Source: Calidifontibacillus oryziterrae
Lineage (GTDB): Bacteria; Bacillota; Bacilli; Bacillales; Bacillaceae_J
Direction: 5' to 3'
Assembly (NCBI RefSeq): GCF_000331575.1
Contig: NZ_ANOK01000007.1
Location: 1-64,000 of the forward strand
Length of the DNA: 64,000 nt
The notes beneath the pieces are model-generated. The model did not search any database. It was not told where the DNA came from and was given only the letters and a program-made list of their open reading frames with translations. Positions 9,198 through 19,403 of this stretch are shown one piece after another (the first letter of the stretch is position 1; every line of letters begins with the position of its first letter). Both the position numbers and the translations under genes were made by a program.

Positions 9198-10037
9198 ATG
9201 CCTGTTGGAGATTTTTCAATATTAGATTACATCGGCGAAATTATAGATGTCCTCATAGTTGCTTTTGTAATCTATAAGTTATTAATGCTAATTCGTGGCA
9301 CTAAGGCTGTCCAATTGTTAAAAGGCATTTTTGTTATCATTGCGGTTTGGCTATTAAGCGGTGCTTTAGGATTGAGCACAATGGAATGGCTAATGGACAA
9401 AGCGATAACGTGGGGATTTTTGGCCATTATCATTATCTTCCAGCCAGAATTAAGACGAGCATTGGAACAATTGGGGCGGGGACGTTTATTTTCACGAAGT
9501 GCTGTACATGAAGAGGAACAAATGACGAAAACAATTGAAGAAGTTGTAAAGGCTATAAGCTATATGGGCAAACGCCGTATTGGAGCGCTATTATCGATTG
9601 AGCGAGAAACAGGCATGGGAGATTATGTGGAAACGGGTATTCAGCTAAATGCAAATATTTCTTCAGAATTATTAATTAATATATTTATTCCGAATACCCC
9701 TTTACATGACGGGGCAGTTATTATCAAAGAAAATGAAATTAAAGCAGCGGCATGTTACCTACCTTTATCTGAAAGCCCGTTTATATCGAAGGAGCTTGGG
9801 ACACGACATCGCGCTGCACTAGGTATAAGCGAGGTAACGGATAGCATTACAGTAATAGCTTCAGAAGAAACAGGTAATATATCGCTAGCAAAAAATGGAG
9901 AATTGTACCGGGATTTAACGAATGAAAAGCTTAAAGAAATGCTAACAGAAGAGCTTTCCAAAAAAGTGAAGGCAACTTCCTCATCACGTTGGAATTGGAG
10001 GGGGAAGAAAGATGAAAATCGACAAGTGGTTAAATAG
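9198..10037 (+). CDS. cdaA: diadenylate cyclase CdaA
   Basis: 279 aa. Makes the second messenger c-di-AMP from two ATP at the membrane. Three N-terminal transmembrane helices (~10-80) are followed by a DAC/DisA_N domain with the catalytic LHDGAVII and GTRHRAALG motifs. The DGA and RHR signatures are intact. It overlaps cdaR by 26 nt and precedes glmM, the conserved Firmicutes order. CdaR and GlmM are both known to bind and restrain CdaA, linking c-di-AMP output to cell-wall precursor supply. Confidence 0.95.
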   Translation: MPVGDFSILDYIGEIIDVLIVAFVIYKLLMLIRGTKAVQLLKGIFVIIAVWLLSGALGLSTMEWLMDKAITWGFLAIIIIFQPELRRALEQLGRGRLFSRSAVHEEEQMTKTIEEVVKAISYMGKRRIGALLSIERETGMGDYVETGIQLNANISSELLINIFIPNTPLHDGAVIIKENEIKAAACYLPLSESPFISKELGTRHRAALGISEVTDSITVIASEETGNISLAKNGELYRDLTNEKLKEMLTEELSKKVKATSSSRWNWRGKKDENRQVVK

Positions 10038-11256
10038 TCCGTGGTTTATTAGAGTGTTAGCTCTTTTTATTGCGTTAATGCTCTATACGGCAGTTAATAT
10101 GGAAACAAGGACAACTCCTAAGCCAACAGGAATATTGCCAACAATAAGCCAAGAAACAGAAGCATTAACGAATGTCCCACTTGATGTGTACTATAGTTCA
10201 GATGACTATGTTATAACGGGCTTACCACAAAATGTGAACGTTTATTTAGAAGGAACTAATAGTGCAATTAAAACTGCAAAGGCTCAGGGCGGGTATGAAG
10301 TTTTTGTTGATTTACAAAACTTACAACCGGGCACTCATACTGTTGAGGTGCAACATAGTGGTTTTTCAGAAAAATTAAAAGTTAGAATTGACCCGACAGT
10401 CGTAAATGTAACAATTAAAGAGAAGATTGAACAGGTTATGCCAATTACGATCAAAACATTAAATGAAGACCATTTACCAGAAGGGTATGTAGTTGAACAG
10501 CCAATTACAGTTCCGAATAGTGTAAAAATCAAAGGTTCAAAAGAAGAAATTGATAGAATAGGCTTTGTTGAAGGTTTTGTTGATTTAGATGGTGCAACGG
10601 AAACAGTTGAAAAGGACGTTGCATTAAATGTTTATGACGTAAACGGAGCTCAACTAAACTTGGAAATTGAACCTGCGGTAGTGGAGGCCAAAGTCCCAAT
10701 TATTCCGCCTAACAAAAAAGTTCCATTTAAAATTAATCGAAAAGGGAATTTACCAAAAGGAGTAAGTATTCAAACGTTTGAAGTTACACCAAGTGAAATT
10801 ACAATTTTTGGTCCAATAGAGATTATTGATCAAGTTGAAATGATTGAAAATATTGAAGTGGATTTATCTTTATTAGATAGCGACCAAACAATAGAAGTAA
10901 AGGTCCCAGTACCACAAGGTGTAAAAAATATTAATCCAGAAGTTTTGACCCTCAAAGTTGACGTGGAGCCAGAAGAGAGCAAGACACTAACGAGTGTTCC
11001 TGTAAAAGTAAATGGAATATTAGAAACAAAAAACGTAACATTAATTGCACCTGAGGATGGTTTGGTGAATTTAACGATATATGGTGCTACTAAGGTATTA
11101 GAAGAAATACAACAAAGCGATTTTGATATCAGGTTGAATACGAGTGGTTACACAAATGGAGAACATGAATTAGATATCGAGGTTGTTTCTGGCCCGCAAA
11201 ACGTGAGATGGGAAATTAACCCGTCAAAGGCAATTATTCAAATTTCAAATGAATAG
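10012..11256 (+). CDS. cdaR: CdaA regulator CdaR (YbbR-domain protein)
   Basis: 414 aa. One N-terminal membrane helix (WFIRVLALFIALMLYTAV) is followed by about four extracellular YbbR repeats, recognisable by recurring V-P-V-x-G/N and P-x-x-V-x-I-x-G motifs. It regulates CdaA through the membrane. The start overlaps the end of cdaA and carries its own GGAGGGGG site inside that gene, implying translational coupling. Confidence 0.93.
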   Translation: MKIDKWLNSPWFIRVLALFIALMLYTAVNMETRTTPKPTGILPTISQETEALTNVPLDVYYSSDDYVITGLPQNVNVYLEGTNSAIKTAKAQGGYEVFVDLQNLQPGTHTVEVQHSGFSEKLKVRIDPTVVNVTIKEKIEQVMPITIKTLNEDHLPEGYVVEQPITVPNSVKIKGSKEEIDRIGFVEGFVDLDGATETVEKDVALNVYDVNGAQLNLEIEPAVVEAKVPIIPPNKKVPFKINRKGNLPKGVSIQTFEVTPSEITIFGPIEIIDQVEMIENIEVDLSLLDSDQTIEVKVPVPQGVKNINPEVLTLKVDVEPEESKTLTSVPVKVNGILETKNVTLIAPEDGLVNLTIYGATKVLEEIQQSDFDIRLNTSGYTNGEHELDIEVVSGPQNVRWEINPSKAIIQISNE

Positions 11257-11302
11257 TGGGTAAATTCTGTTCAGTACGTTGATATTGAAGGAGCGATATA
11301 AT

Positions 11303-12643
11303 ATGGGAAAATATTTTGGAACCGATGGTGTTCGTGGGGTTGCTAATAGTGAACTAACCCCAGAACTTGCTTTTAAACTAGGACGTTACGGTGGATATGT
11401 GTTAACAAGAGATACAGCTACTCCAAAAGTATTAATTGGAAGAGATACAAGAATCTCAGGCCATATGTTAGAAGGGGCTTTGGTGGCAGGTTTGCTATCA
11501 ATTGGAGCAGAAGTTATGAGAATTGGTGTCATTTCTACACCAGGAGTTGCTTACTTGACAAAAGCATTAGGAGCCCAAGCAGGGGTAATGATTTCAGCTT
11601 CTCATAATCCAGTTGAGGATAATGGTATAAAATTTTTTGGTTCAGACGGCTTCAAGCTTTCAGATGACCAAGAAGAAGAAATAGAAAAGCTACTAGACAT
11701 GGAGGATACACTGCCACGACCAACAGGTGGAGATCTTGGTCAAGTAAATGATTATTTTGAAGGCGGACAAAAGTATTTGCAATTTCTAAAACAAACTGTG
11801 GATGAGGATTTTTCTGGAATTCATGTTGCATTAGACTGTGCGCATGGAGCGACATCATCCCTTGCACCTCACTTGTTTGCGGATCTAGAAGCTGATATTT
11901 CAACAATGGGAACAAATCCAGATGGCCTTAATATTAATGATGGAGTAGGGTCAACACATCCAGAAAGCTTAGCAAAGTTTGTACTGGAGAAGAATGCGGA
12001 TATCGGGTTAGCATTTGATGGTGATGGAGATCGATTGATTGCCATCGATGAAAATGGAAAAATTGTTGATGGCGACCAAATCATGTATATATGTGCAAAA
12101 TATTTACATGAACGAGGTAGATTGAACAAAGAAACGATAGTTTCAACAGTCATGAGTAACCTTGGCTTTTATAAGGCAATTGAAGCACTTGGCATAAATA
12201 GTGTACAAACGGCTGTAGGTGACCGGTATGTAATGGAGGAAATGAGAAATAGCGGCTATAACTTAGGCGGTGAGCAGTCAGGACATATCATTTTTCTAGA
12301 TTATATTACTACTGGCGACGGAATGTTATCGGCAATTCAGCTTGTAAATATTATGAAATCAACGAATAAAAAATTATCAGAACTAGCTAATGAGGTAGAA
12401 AAATTTCCGCAAATATTAAAAAATGTACGTGTTAAGGAACGTACTTTAGCAGACGCAAATACAAAAATTCAATCAGTTATAGCTGAGGTTGAGCAAGAAA
12501 TGGGTGAGAATGGACGCCTATTAGTACGTCCATCCGGAACAGAGCCTCTAATTCGCGTGATGGCTGAAGCTCAAACAAAAGAGCTTTGTGAATACTATGT
12601 AGACAAAGTTGTAAAAGTTGTTGAAGAAGAACTAGGAGAATAG
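11303..12643 (+). CDS. glmM: phosphoglucosamine mutase
   Basis: 446 aa. Converts glucosamine-6-phosphate to glucosamine-1-phosphate on the way to UDP-GlcNAc. The catalytic phosphoserine is Ser100 in [13 protein letters not shown], the metal loop is DGDGDR, and the sugar loop GGEQSGH and phosphate loop RPSGTEP follow. The Met at 11303 fits homologues ([12 protein letters not shown]) and has GAAGGAG upstream. It follows cdaAR, and its product also inhibits CdaA in related species. Confidence 0.95.
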   Translation: MGKYFGTDGVRGVANSELTPELAFKLGRYGGYVLTRDTATPKVLIGRDTRISGHMLEGALVAGLLSIGAEVMRIGVISTPGVAYLTKALGAQAGVMISASHNPVEDNGIKFFGSDGFKLSDDQEEEIEKLLDMEDTLPRPTGGDLGQVNDYFEGGQKYLQFLKQTVDEDFSGIHVALDCAHGATSSLAPHLFADLEADISTMGTNPDGLNINDGVGSTHPESLAKFVLEKNADIGLAFDGDGDRLIAIDENGKIVDGDQIMYICAKYLHERGRLNKETIVSTVMSNLGFYKAIEALGINSVQTAVGDRYVMEEMRNSGYNLGGEQSGHIIFLDYITTGDGMLSAIQLVNIMKSTNKKLSELANEVEKFPQILKNVRVKERTLADANTKIQSVIAEVEQEMGENGRLLVRPSGTEPLIRVMAEAQTKELCEYYVDKVVKVVEEELGE

Positions 12644-12651
12644 TAAATACA

Positions 12652-12690
12652 ATATGCATAGGCGGCACATGTGTATCCGCTTATGCATAT
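12652..12690 (+). terminator. terminator after glmM
   Basis: Long stem ATATGCATAgGCGG/CCGCtTATGCATAT followed by a weak T-rich stretch. Separates glmM from glmS. Confidence 0.65.
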
Positions 12691-12743
12691 TTATATTATG
12701 AGAGTTTGTAAACTTTACCACTATTACTGATGAAATATATAAA

Positions 12744-12772
12744 TTGACGATTTTAATGCACTAAGGTAAGAT
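12744..12772 (+). promoter_or_regulatory. sigma-A promoter of glmS
   Basis: TTGACG at 12744-12749 and TAAGAT at 12767-12772 with exactly 17 bp between them. Transcription would start about 50 nt before the ribozyme cleavage site. Confidence 0.6.
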
Positions 12773-12828
12773 TAGATGGATAATTTTAATTTAGAGGTAG
12801 AAAGGTGGATAGGGGTTAAATGGATTTA

Positions 12829-13020
12829 TAAGCGCCTGAGCTATTCTGAGCGATAAGAATAGTTGACGAGGTGGGGGTTTATCGAATGTTCGGCGGATGC
12901 CTCCTGGTTGCGGTCACAACCATAAACTTAAGCGAAAACAAAGAGGCAACTCTTTGCATAAACGTTTAGGTATGATTAAGAAAACAATTTACAATTATAA
13001 ACAACGGGGTAAGAGAGCCC
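12829..13020 (+). ncRNA. glmS ribozyme (GlcN6P-responsive)
   Basis: Conserved core in order: AAGCGCC at the 5' cleavage site (~12830), GACGAGGTGGGG, CGGCGGATGCCTCC, GGTTG...CAACC, then CATAAACTTAAGCGAAAACAAAG. These are the invariant parts of the glmS catalytic riboswitch. When glucosamine-6-phosphate accumulates, the RNA self-cleaves before the GCGCC and the message is degraded, lowering GlmS. It sits directly upstream of glmS. The 3' boundary is approximate. Confidence 0.95.
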
Positions 13021-13054
13021 CACTTTCTTGCCCCGGCAAGGAGGAAGATGTTAA

Positions 13055-14857
13055 GTGTGCGGAATAGTAGGATATATTGGTCATGAAGATGCAAAAGAAA
13101 TTTTGTTAAAAGGTTTAGAAAAGCTAGAATATCGTGGATATGATTCGGCTGGTATTGCGGTAAATAACGGGAACGGTGTTCATTATTTCAAGGAAAAGGG
13201 ACGTATTGCAGATTTACGTGAAGCTATTGATAATGAGGTAGAAGCAACAGCGGGTATTGGTCATACACGTTGGGCAACCCATGGAGTGCCAAATCGAATT
13301 AACGCTCATCCGCATCAAAGTGCATCGTGTCGTTTTACACTTGTTCATAATGGTGTTATTGAGAACTATGAGATGTTAAAACGTAGTTTTTTAGAAACGG
13401 TTGAACTAAAAAGTGAGACAGATACAGAAGTCATTGTGCAAATGGTCGAGTACTTTGTAAATAATGGAGATACGGTCGAAGATTCATTTCGGAAAACATT
13501 GAAAGAATTAAAGGGTTCGTATGCTTTAGCTCTTTTGGATAATGAAGACAAGGATCGTATTTATGTGGCTAAAAATAAAAGCCCATTACTTGTTGGCGTT
13601 GGAGATAACTTCAATGTTGTGGCAAGTGATGCGATGGCAATGCTGCAGGTTACCGATCAGTATATTGAATTGATGGATAAAGAAATGGTTATTGTAACGA
13701 GGGATTCCGTAATTATTAAAAACCTTGATGGCGCTGAAATAATTCGAAATTCGTTTACATGTGAATTAGATGCAAGTGAAATTGAAAAGGGTACGTATCC
13801 TCATTTCATGTTAAAGGAAATTGATGAGCAGCCATTTGTTATTCGAAAAATTATCCAAAGATATCAAGATGAACAAGGTGCGCTTAAGCTTGATGAAGAT
13901 ATCAGAGGTGCAATGCAGGATCCTGACCGTATCTACATTGTTGCTTGTGGCACAAGCTATCATGCCGGTCTTGTTGGTAAGCAGTTTATTGAAACGTTAG
14001 CCAAAATTCCAGTTGAGGTCCACGTAGCTAGTGAATTTTCATATAATATGCCATTATTGACGGGAAAACCATTATTTATTTTCATCTCACAAAGTGGTGA
14101 AACAGCTGATAGTCGTGCTGTTTTAGTAAAAATTAAAGCGTTAGGTCATCCAGCAATTACGATTACGAATGTACCTGGATCAACTTTATCCCGTGAAGCG
14201 GATTATACGTTGCACTTGCATGCTGGCCCGGAAATAGCGGTTGCTTCAACAAAAGCATATACAGCACAAATGGCGGTTTTAGCAATTTTAGCAGTTGATA
14301 CCGCACGTACAAAAGGGATTGAGTTAGACTTTGACCCAATTCGTGAATTAAGTATTGTTGCGAATGCAATGGAAGTTCTTTGTGACCAAAAAGAAGAGAT
14401 GAATCAAATCGCACGTGAATATCTAGCCACAACAAGAAATTGCTTCTTTATCGGACGTGGCATCGACTTCTATGTCGGTTTAGAAGGGGCCTTAAAATTA
14501 AAAGAAATTTCATACATTCAAGCAGAAGGGTTTGCAGGCGGTGAGTTAAAGCACGGAACAATTGCTTTAATTGAAGAAGGTACACCTGTGATCGCAATAG
14601 CAACCCAAGAACAAGTAAATTTAGGTATTCGCGGTAATGTAAAAGAGGTTGATGCTCGTGGTGCTAACTCATGTATTATAAGTATGAAAGGGTTAGAATC
14701 AGCAGGCGATCGATTTGTGATTCCAGCCGTTCATGAATTAATGACACCATTAGTTTCCGTTATACCTCTACAGCTTATTGCTTATTACGCAGCACTTCAC
14801 CGTGATTGTGACGTTGATAAACCTAGGAATCTAGCAAAATCAGTAACAGTAGAATAA
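13055..14857 (+). CDS. glmS: glutamine-fructose-6-phosphate aminotransferase
   Basis: 600 aa. Makes glucosamine-6-phosphate from fructose-6-phosphate and glutamine, the first step of cell-wall amino-sugar synthesis. The start is GTG followed by Cys (CGIVGYIG), the N-terminal nucleophile after Met removal; AAGGAGG lies 10 nt upstream. The class II glutaminase domain (1-~230) has GHTRWATHG, and two SIS sugar-isomerase domains (~280-600) include [16 protein letters not shown] and the C-terminal [13 protein letters not shown]. Controlled by the ribozyme upstream. Confidence 0.97.
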   Translation: MCGIVGYIGHEDAKEILLKGLEKLEYRGYDSAGIAVNNGNGVHYFKEKGRIADLREAIDNEVEATAGIGHTRWATHGVPNRINAHPHQSASCRFTLVHNGVIENYEMLKRSFLETVELKSETDTEVIVQMVEYFVNNGDTVEDSFRKTLKELKGSYALALLDNEDKDRIYVAKNKSPLLVGVGDNFNVVASDAMAMLQVTDQYIELMDKEMVIVTRDSVIIKNLDGAEIIRNSFTCELDASEIEKGTYPHFMLKEIDEQPFVIRKIIQRYQDEQGALKLDEDIRGAMQDPDRIYIVACGTSYHAGLVGKQFIETLAKIPVEVHVASEFSYNMPLLTGKPLFIFISQSGETADSRAVLVKIKALGHPAITITNVPGSTLSREADYTLHLHAGPEIAVASTKAYTAQMAVLAILAVDTARTKGIELDFDPIRELSIVANAMEVLCDQKEEMNQIAREYLATTRNCFFIGRGIDFYVGLEGALKLKEISYIQAEGFAGGELKHGTIALIEEGTPVIAIATQEQVNLGIRGNVKEVDARGANSCIISMKGLESAGDRFVIPAVHELMTPLVSVIPLQLIAYYAALHRDCDVDKPRNLAKSVTVE

Positions 14858-15260
14858 TAGATACAGTTGTGATACATATATGTGTCTCTTTGTAACCAAG
14901 TTCTTCCCTCGTAATTCAAGTTCGTACCTGCGGTAATTAAGTTGGTACGCAAGAGGGGGAAAAGGGCGAGACCATTATGTATGTATTATTCAACTGAATT
15001 AAAAAATGGAGAGAAGAATCGGGAAACGTACCGTTGGTACGTATTCTCGGTTTATTTGTTTTGGGCTTACAATGGTTTCTACTAAATGATGAACAAAATA
15101 AGAACGTAGCTTGAATGAGTAAAATCCAAGCTACGTTCAATTATTGAAGAATGTAATTACTGAGTTGCTTTTAAGAGTAACCTTTTCCCATCAATGAATT
15201 AACATTGTTTTTTACCTCGACAAAAAGAGAATGCCACTAACAACCACAACAAATTTCAGA
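14858..15260. other. intergenic with short repeats and two hairpins
   Basis: No gene recognised. Two similar units, GTAATTcAAGTTCGTACCTGC and GTAATTaAGTTGGTACGC, lie at 14912-14956. ACGTACCgttGGTACGT is a palindrome near 15030. A perfect 12-bp stem GAACGTAGCTTG/CAAGCTACGTTC at 15102-15138 could end transcription of the convergent glmS and nhaB units. A 36-codon ORF near 14980 lacks a ribosome site and was not called. Confidence 0.5.
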
Positions 15261-16766
15261 TTACAACAGGTACATAGTTGCCAATAATCCTGTAAGAGAC
15301 ATAAGGATGGCGTATGGCAGAGCAAGTTTCACCATTTCCATGTAAGACAGACGAATCAGCGGTGCAAGTGCTGAGGTTAACAGAAATAGGAACGCTGCCT
15401 GTCCGTTTGGCGTGGCAACGGAAGGAATGTTTGTACCCATGTTGATGGCAACCGCCATCTTTTGATATTGATCTATCGCAATACCACCAGCCTCAAACGC
15501 TTTTTGTGTTTCTGACATATATACGGTCGCTACAAAGACGTTGTCGCTAATTGCCGAAAGAGCACCGTTTGCCAAGAAGAAAGCGACAAGCTGATTTTGT
15601 CCTTCCATGTTTAGTACCCAACTAATGATAGGAGCAAACAGATGCTGATCATGAATAACCGCAACAATGGCAAAAAATACAACCAACAAGGCAGTAAACG
15701 GCAGTGCTTCTTCGAATGCATGACCGATACGACCTTCTTCAGTAACCCCGTTAAATGCGGTAAGGATAATGATAATCATAAGACCTATAATACCAACTTC
15801 TGCAAGGTGCAATGCCAATGAGAAAATCAGCAGAACACCAGCTATAGCCATAATTATCAAACGTACACGTCCGCGTGTATCCATTGCAGCATCTTTTTCC
15901 TTAATATCCTCTTCCATAACGTTTCGCACTGACTCAGGAAGCTGATATCCATATCCCCAAAATTTTGTGATTTCGAGAGTAATAGATGTTAGAAGACCAA
16001 CAATCAGTACGGGGATAGATACAGGTGCGCTATGTAAAAAGAAATCTATAAAGTCCCATTTCATAATGTTGCCGATCATAAGATTTTGTGGTTCGCCAAC
16101 AAGTGTTGTTGCACCACCTAGAGCAGTACCCACAGCACCGTGCATCAATAGATTACGCAGAAAACCTCGGAACTCGTTTAAGTCCTCGCGATATTTGTCA
16201 TCAACAATGTGGTCGTTATTGATATCATACTTATCGTATATTTTATCGCTAGAAGCAAATTTGTGGAAAATGCTGTAGAAACCATATCCTACGGCGATTA
16301 TCACTGCCGTTACGGTTAGTGCATCTAGAAAAGCGGAAAGAATTGCCCCCATTATAGAGAACAAGAATGAAAGGGCGACTTTAGAACGCACTCTCGTTAG
16401 GACCTTGGAAAATAAATATACAAGACCTTCCTTCATAAAATAGATCCCCGCAACCATGAACATTAGAAGCAAAATGACAGGGAGGTTCAATTCAATTTCA
16501 TGATAGATCGAGTAAGGGTTCGTTAACCCTATCACAACGGCTTCGATCGCAAGAAGTCCACCTGCAGGAAGCGGATAACATTTTAACGCCATTGCAAGCG
16601 TGAAAATAAATTCGATAATCAACATCCAACCGGTAAAGGACTTGCCGACGGTAAACATCAATATAGGGTTTAGCACTAGAAAAGCTAGAATTGTTGTTTT
16701 GTACCAGTTTGGAGCATTACCTAGAAAATTTGCTCTGAATGCTTGACCGAAACTCATTTGTTTCAT
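15261..16766 (-). CDS. nhaB: Na+/H+ antiporter NhaB, copy 1
   Basis: 501 aa, strongly hydrophobic with ~12 membrane helices. It resembles NhaB along its length: [18 protein letters not shown] at the N-terminus, [36 protein letters not shown] and [20 protein letters not shown], plus a C-terminal [12 protein letters not shown] motif. The family exchanges cytoplasmic Na+ for protons. The ATG has GGAGGTG about 10 nt upstream. A close paralogue lies 5 kb away at 21845-23344 in the same orientation. NhaB is best known from Gammaproteobacteria, so two copies here are notable and suit a saline or alkaline habitat. Confidence 0.92.
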   Translation of the reverse strand: MKQMSFGQAFRANFLGNAPNWYKTTILAFLVLNPILMFTVGKSFTGWMLIIEFIFTLAMALKCYPLPAGGLLAIEAVVIGLTNPYSIYHEIELNLPVILLLMFMVAGIYFMKEGLVYLFSKVLTRVRSKVALSFLFSIMGAILSAFLDALTVTAVIIAVGYGFYSIFHKFASSDKIYDKYDINNDHIVDDKYREDLNEFRGFLRNLLMHGAVGTALGGATTLVGEPQNLMIGNIMKWDFIDFFLHSAPVSIPVLIVGLLTSITLEITKFWGYGYQLPESVRNVMEEDIKEKDAAMDTRGRVRLIIMAIAGVLLIFSLALHLAEVGIIGLMIIIILTAFNGVTEEGRIGHAFEEALPFTALLVVFFAIVAVIHDQHLFAPIISWVLNMEGQNQLVAFFLANGALSAISDNVFVATVYMSETQKAFEAGGIAIDQYQKMAVAINMGTNIPSVATPNGQAAFLFLLTSALAPLIRLSYMEMVKLALPYAILMSLTGLLATMYLL

Positions 16767-17022
16767 ATGTATAAGACACCTCCATAATAAAAAATTTCTT
16801 TCCTAACAACATTTGTAGGTTAGACACTATTTTATCACATTACCACATTAGTATTCAAAAATAAAATAAATAGAATAATAATGATGTAATTTCTATGGAA
16901 TATATTTTAAGTACATTAAAATATCCATATCCGACCATAACCGTTTTTTATTCATCGGGTATTATTTTATGATTGTTATTAAAATGAACACAAGGAGGGA
17001 AAAGCGGTACTAAAAAGTATGA
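16767..17022. other. intergenic upstream of nhaB copy 1
   Basis: AT-rich region that should hold the minus-strand nhaB promoter. No regulatory motif was identified with confidence. Confidence 0.4.
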
Positions 17023-17184
17023 ACGAGGCGTTATACATGGGCAAAAACGGCTTCAGAGTGGCTCCCTTCTTCGGATTATGAATTAGTAGGATCGCCAAAT
17101 ATTTCATTTACGGGAGATCTATCAGACAGGAATAATGTTTATAGTGAAATTTGGTTCTCTGTGAAGAAGAAAGGCGAAAATTAA
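17023..17184 (+). pseudogene. 3' remnant of a GyrI-like effector-binding protein gene
   Basis: The open frame gives KTASEWLPSSDYELVGSPNI followed by a segment ending NNVYSEIWFSVKKK and a stop. It looks like the C-terminal ~50 residues of an AraC/GyrI-like ligand-binding domain, whose members typically end with ...YSEIWxPVKK. A stop codon directly precedes the fragment and no start with a ribosome site exists, so only a degraded tail remains. Confidence 0.55.
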
Positions 17185-17197
17185 ATGATAAAAAGTT

Positions 17198-17232
17198 GAC
17201 TGTATTCTAATAGGGGTACAGTCATTTTTTTC
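17198..17232 (+). terminator. terminator after remnant
   Basis: GACTGTA...TACAGTC stem followed by ATTTTTTT. Confidence 0.7.
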
Positions 17233-17408
17233 ATTTTCATAAATGTTTATGAATAACGTAGAAAAATTAAGAAAACTTTAAGAATTTCCCTACTCTTTTC
17301 TTAATAAGTTTTCGCTATTCTTTTTAGGTGAAGGTCAATCGTGCACCTTCAAATAAGGAAGAAATAAATTTATGCATGTAGGATAGTAAAAGTCTTGGAG
17401 GTAGAAAA

Positions 17409-17885
17409 GTGAAAGAAGTATTTAAAACCCTCTATGAAAAGTATAACTTTGACCTATTTAATTTTTTATTTTATATGGTGAGTAATCGTGAACAAGCTGA
17501 AGTCGTTGTTCGAGAGGTGTACATAAAAGTATTAAATTCATATGATCAATTTGATAGAAAAAGTGATGAAAGAATTTATTTGTTTTCCATAGCTCAACAG
17601 GTTGCTATAGAACGTATAAAAAGACAAAATTGGCAAAACTCAATAAGTTCTCTAGATGAGGAAGATTTACAATTACCAAAAGAAATTGCTATTCAAGATA
17701 AAAAAATTCAGAGGTTATTTAAATGTATATGTAATTGTACTATTGAGCAACGGTCTGTACTTGTTTTACGTTATATTCAAGGGTTTTCGATAAAAGAAAC
17801 ATCCGACATAATAGGATGTACGGATAGGAAAGTAAAAACAGAACAGCGTAAAGGAATGATGCTTTTAAAAGATCATATTTTTTAG
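17409..17885 (+). CDS. short SigX-like ECF sigma factor
   Basis: 158 aa beginning with GTG, with GGAGG 7 nt upstream. Region 2 (MKEVFKTLYEKYNFDLFNFL ... VVVREVYIKVLNSYDQFDRK) resembles B. subtilis SigX. Region 4 (IEQRSVLVLRYIQGFSIKET ... KVKTEQRKGMMLLKDHIF) is a recognisable HTH. The inter-domain linker is short, making the protein ~35 residues smaller than SigX. No RsiX-type anti-sigma gene follows; the next gene codes for a lipoprotein. It may be an orphan sigma factor or one controlled by an unrelated partner. Exact subgroup is uncertain. Confidence 0.75.
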   Translation: MKEVFKTLYEKYNFDLFNFLFYMVSNREQAEVVVREVYIKVLNSYDQFDRKSDERIYLFSIAQQVAIERIKRQNWQNSISSLDEEDLQLPKEIAIQDKKIQRLFKCICNCTIEQRSVLVLRYIQGFSIKETSDIIGCTDRKVKTEQRKGMMLLKDHIF

Positions 17886-18058
17886 CTGTTTTCTGTGGAG
17901 ATTCCTTTTTGTTTGTACAACCATTAAACTTCATTAAACTAAACTAAACATAGCAAATTCCGAATAAATCCCCTAAATCTTGAAACCATACTGCTATTTT
18001 TGCGACTAATCTATTGAATGAACTATATTGAATAAAAATGGGGGATAGGGGGATAAAC

Positions 18059-19036
18059 ATGAAAAAATTTTTTCTGTTAATCACTTGTAGTATGCTAATT
18101 ATGCTTATTGGTTGCGATGCCAATTCAAATACTAATCAAGATCCAGGGAATGCCAGCGCTCCTAATGGACCTGGAATTGAGGGATATGTTGTTGGAAAAG
18201 AAAATGGGCGAATCCTTGTTATTGATCCAATCCCACAGGATTTTAGTTCATCGGGTGGTATATCTGAATTTTATAATGCGATTTGGTTCTCCAATGTTGA
18301 CGATAACATTGAGATTGGTGAAAAAGTTCAAGTATGGTTTGACATTGTAGCGGAATCCTATCCTGGTCAAGCTGAGGCCACAAAAACGGCCGTAATGGAA
18401 ACGGAAAAGCCAGGCAACTCTGATTTAACTGAAGCTCAAGCGATTCAAAGAGCTTTACAATCAGATGAAATTTCTTCGCAAAACATTACAGTTATTTTAA
18501 CAACAGATTATGATGCAACAAATGACAAATGGAAAGTGGAAGTAAAGCAAGGTGAAAAAAGTTTAACAATTCAAGTGGTAGATTCTGAAAAGGAAGTGGC
18601 GGATAAACAGAAAGATTCTTCTAACATCCCAGAGGTTCCCGTTGAAAAATTAGAAACAGAATTTCAAAACCGCCTTTATAAAGAAATCGAAGTAGATGAA
18701 CAAACGAGAAAAGTGAAAATGTTTAATTCAAAATCTCAGTGGATAGAACATATGACGAAGGTTATGGATGAAAAGCTTGCGCAAGAACTTGCAAATGATT
18801 TTTACAATGAAAAAGATGGCGAGCTCTACCTCATTTCTAGAGGCGGACCAGTAATCTTAACCATTGGTCAACCTTATGAAACAAATAAAATAGATGACAC
18901 AAAAGTAGAAGTTTTCCAAAAAGGTGAAAATATGCTCCACGGGAAATATGAATTAGCGATTACTTACTCTTATAGAGATAGTGGTTGGATTATTCAAAAT
19001 CGACAAGTTGATTTTTTAGATGATGTTGGAGAATAA
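18059..19036 (+). CDS. DUF3221-like lipoprotein
   Basis: 325 aa. Signal peptide with lipobox LIGC (cleavage before Cys at about residue 19), then a short Asn/Pro-rich linker. Residues ~40-115 (GIEGYVVGKENGRILVIDPI ... GEKVQVWFDIVAESYPGQAE) look like a DUF3221/YobA-type domain. The middle (~125-185) resembles a small beta domain of PepSY kind. The C-terminal ~120 residues were not recognised. The start at 18059 is chosen because GGGGGAT precedes it and the signal peptide follows. It lies 170 nt after the ECF sigma gene with the same orientation, so it may be part of that regulon. Function unknown. Confidence 0.7.
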   Translation: MKKFFLLITCSMLIMLIGCDANSNTNQDPGNASAPNGPGIEGYVVGKENGRILVIDPIPQDFSSSGGISEFYNAIWFSNVDDNIEIGEKVQVWFDIVAESYPGQAEATKTAVMETEKPGNSDLTEAQAIQRALQSDEISSQNITVILTTDYDATNDKWKVEVKQGEKSLTIQVVDSEKEVADKQKDSSNIPEVPVEKLETEFQNRLYKEIEVDEQTRKVKMFNSKSQWIEHMTKVMDEKLAQELANDFYNEKDGELYLISRGGPVILTIGQPYETNKIDDTKVEVFQKGENMLHGKYELAITYSYRDSGWIIQNRQVDFLDDVGE

Positions 19037-19059
19037 TACTAAAAAATATTTCCTAAATA

Positions 19060-19100
19060 AATAACCTCTTACGGACATAATACCGTAGAGGTTATTTATT
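19060..19100 (+). terminator. terminator after lipoprotein gene
   Basis: Stem AATAACCTCTtACGG/CCGTAGAGGTTATT followed by TATTATC. Strong hairpin, modest T-run. Confidence 0.6.
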
Positions 19101-19403
19101 ATCGAGCTGGAAAACGCAAATAATGGTAAATATAACCTAAGTAGTAGTATAAGTGAGTAAGTCACATAATTTATATCGGGGTTTACTACAGCAGAAAGGA
19201 CAATTTGCACAGACGTTTATATTTGAATACTCGTGAATCGGAATTTGTGTTATACATTGATAAAAATGAAATACTATGTTAAATTTATATAGTTACACAT
19301 CGTATAATTATAACAAATGCTCACAAATACCCTTATTTTAATTATACAACATAATAGATGTGTTAGTCAACCCTTGAATAAATATTTAATGAGGAGTGTT
19401 GCT
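19101..19403. other. intergenic, helD upstream region
   Basis: About 300 bp of AT-rich DNA. No gene or clear promoter recognised. Confidence 0.4.

Noticed and set aside
14980-15090. 36-codon ORF (MYYSTELKNGEKNRETYRWY...)
   Set aside because: No ribosome site at proper distance, and it overlaps hairpins between convergent genes.
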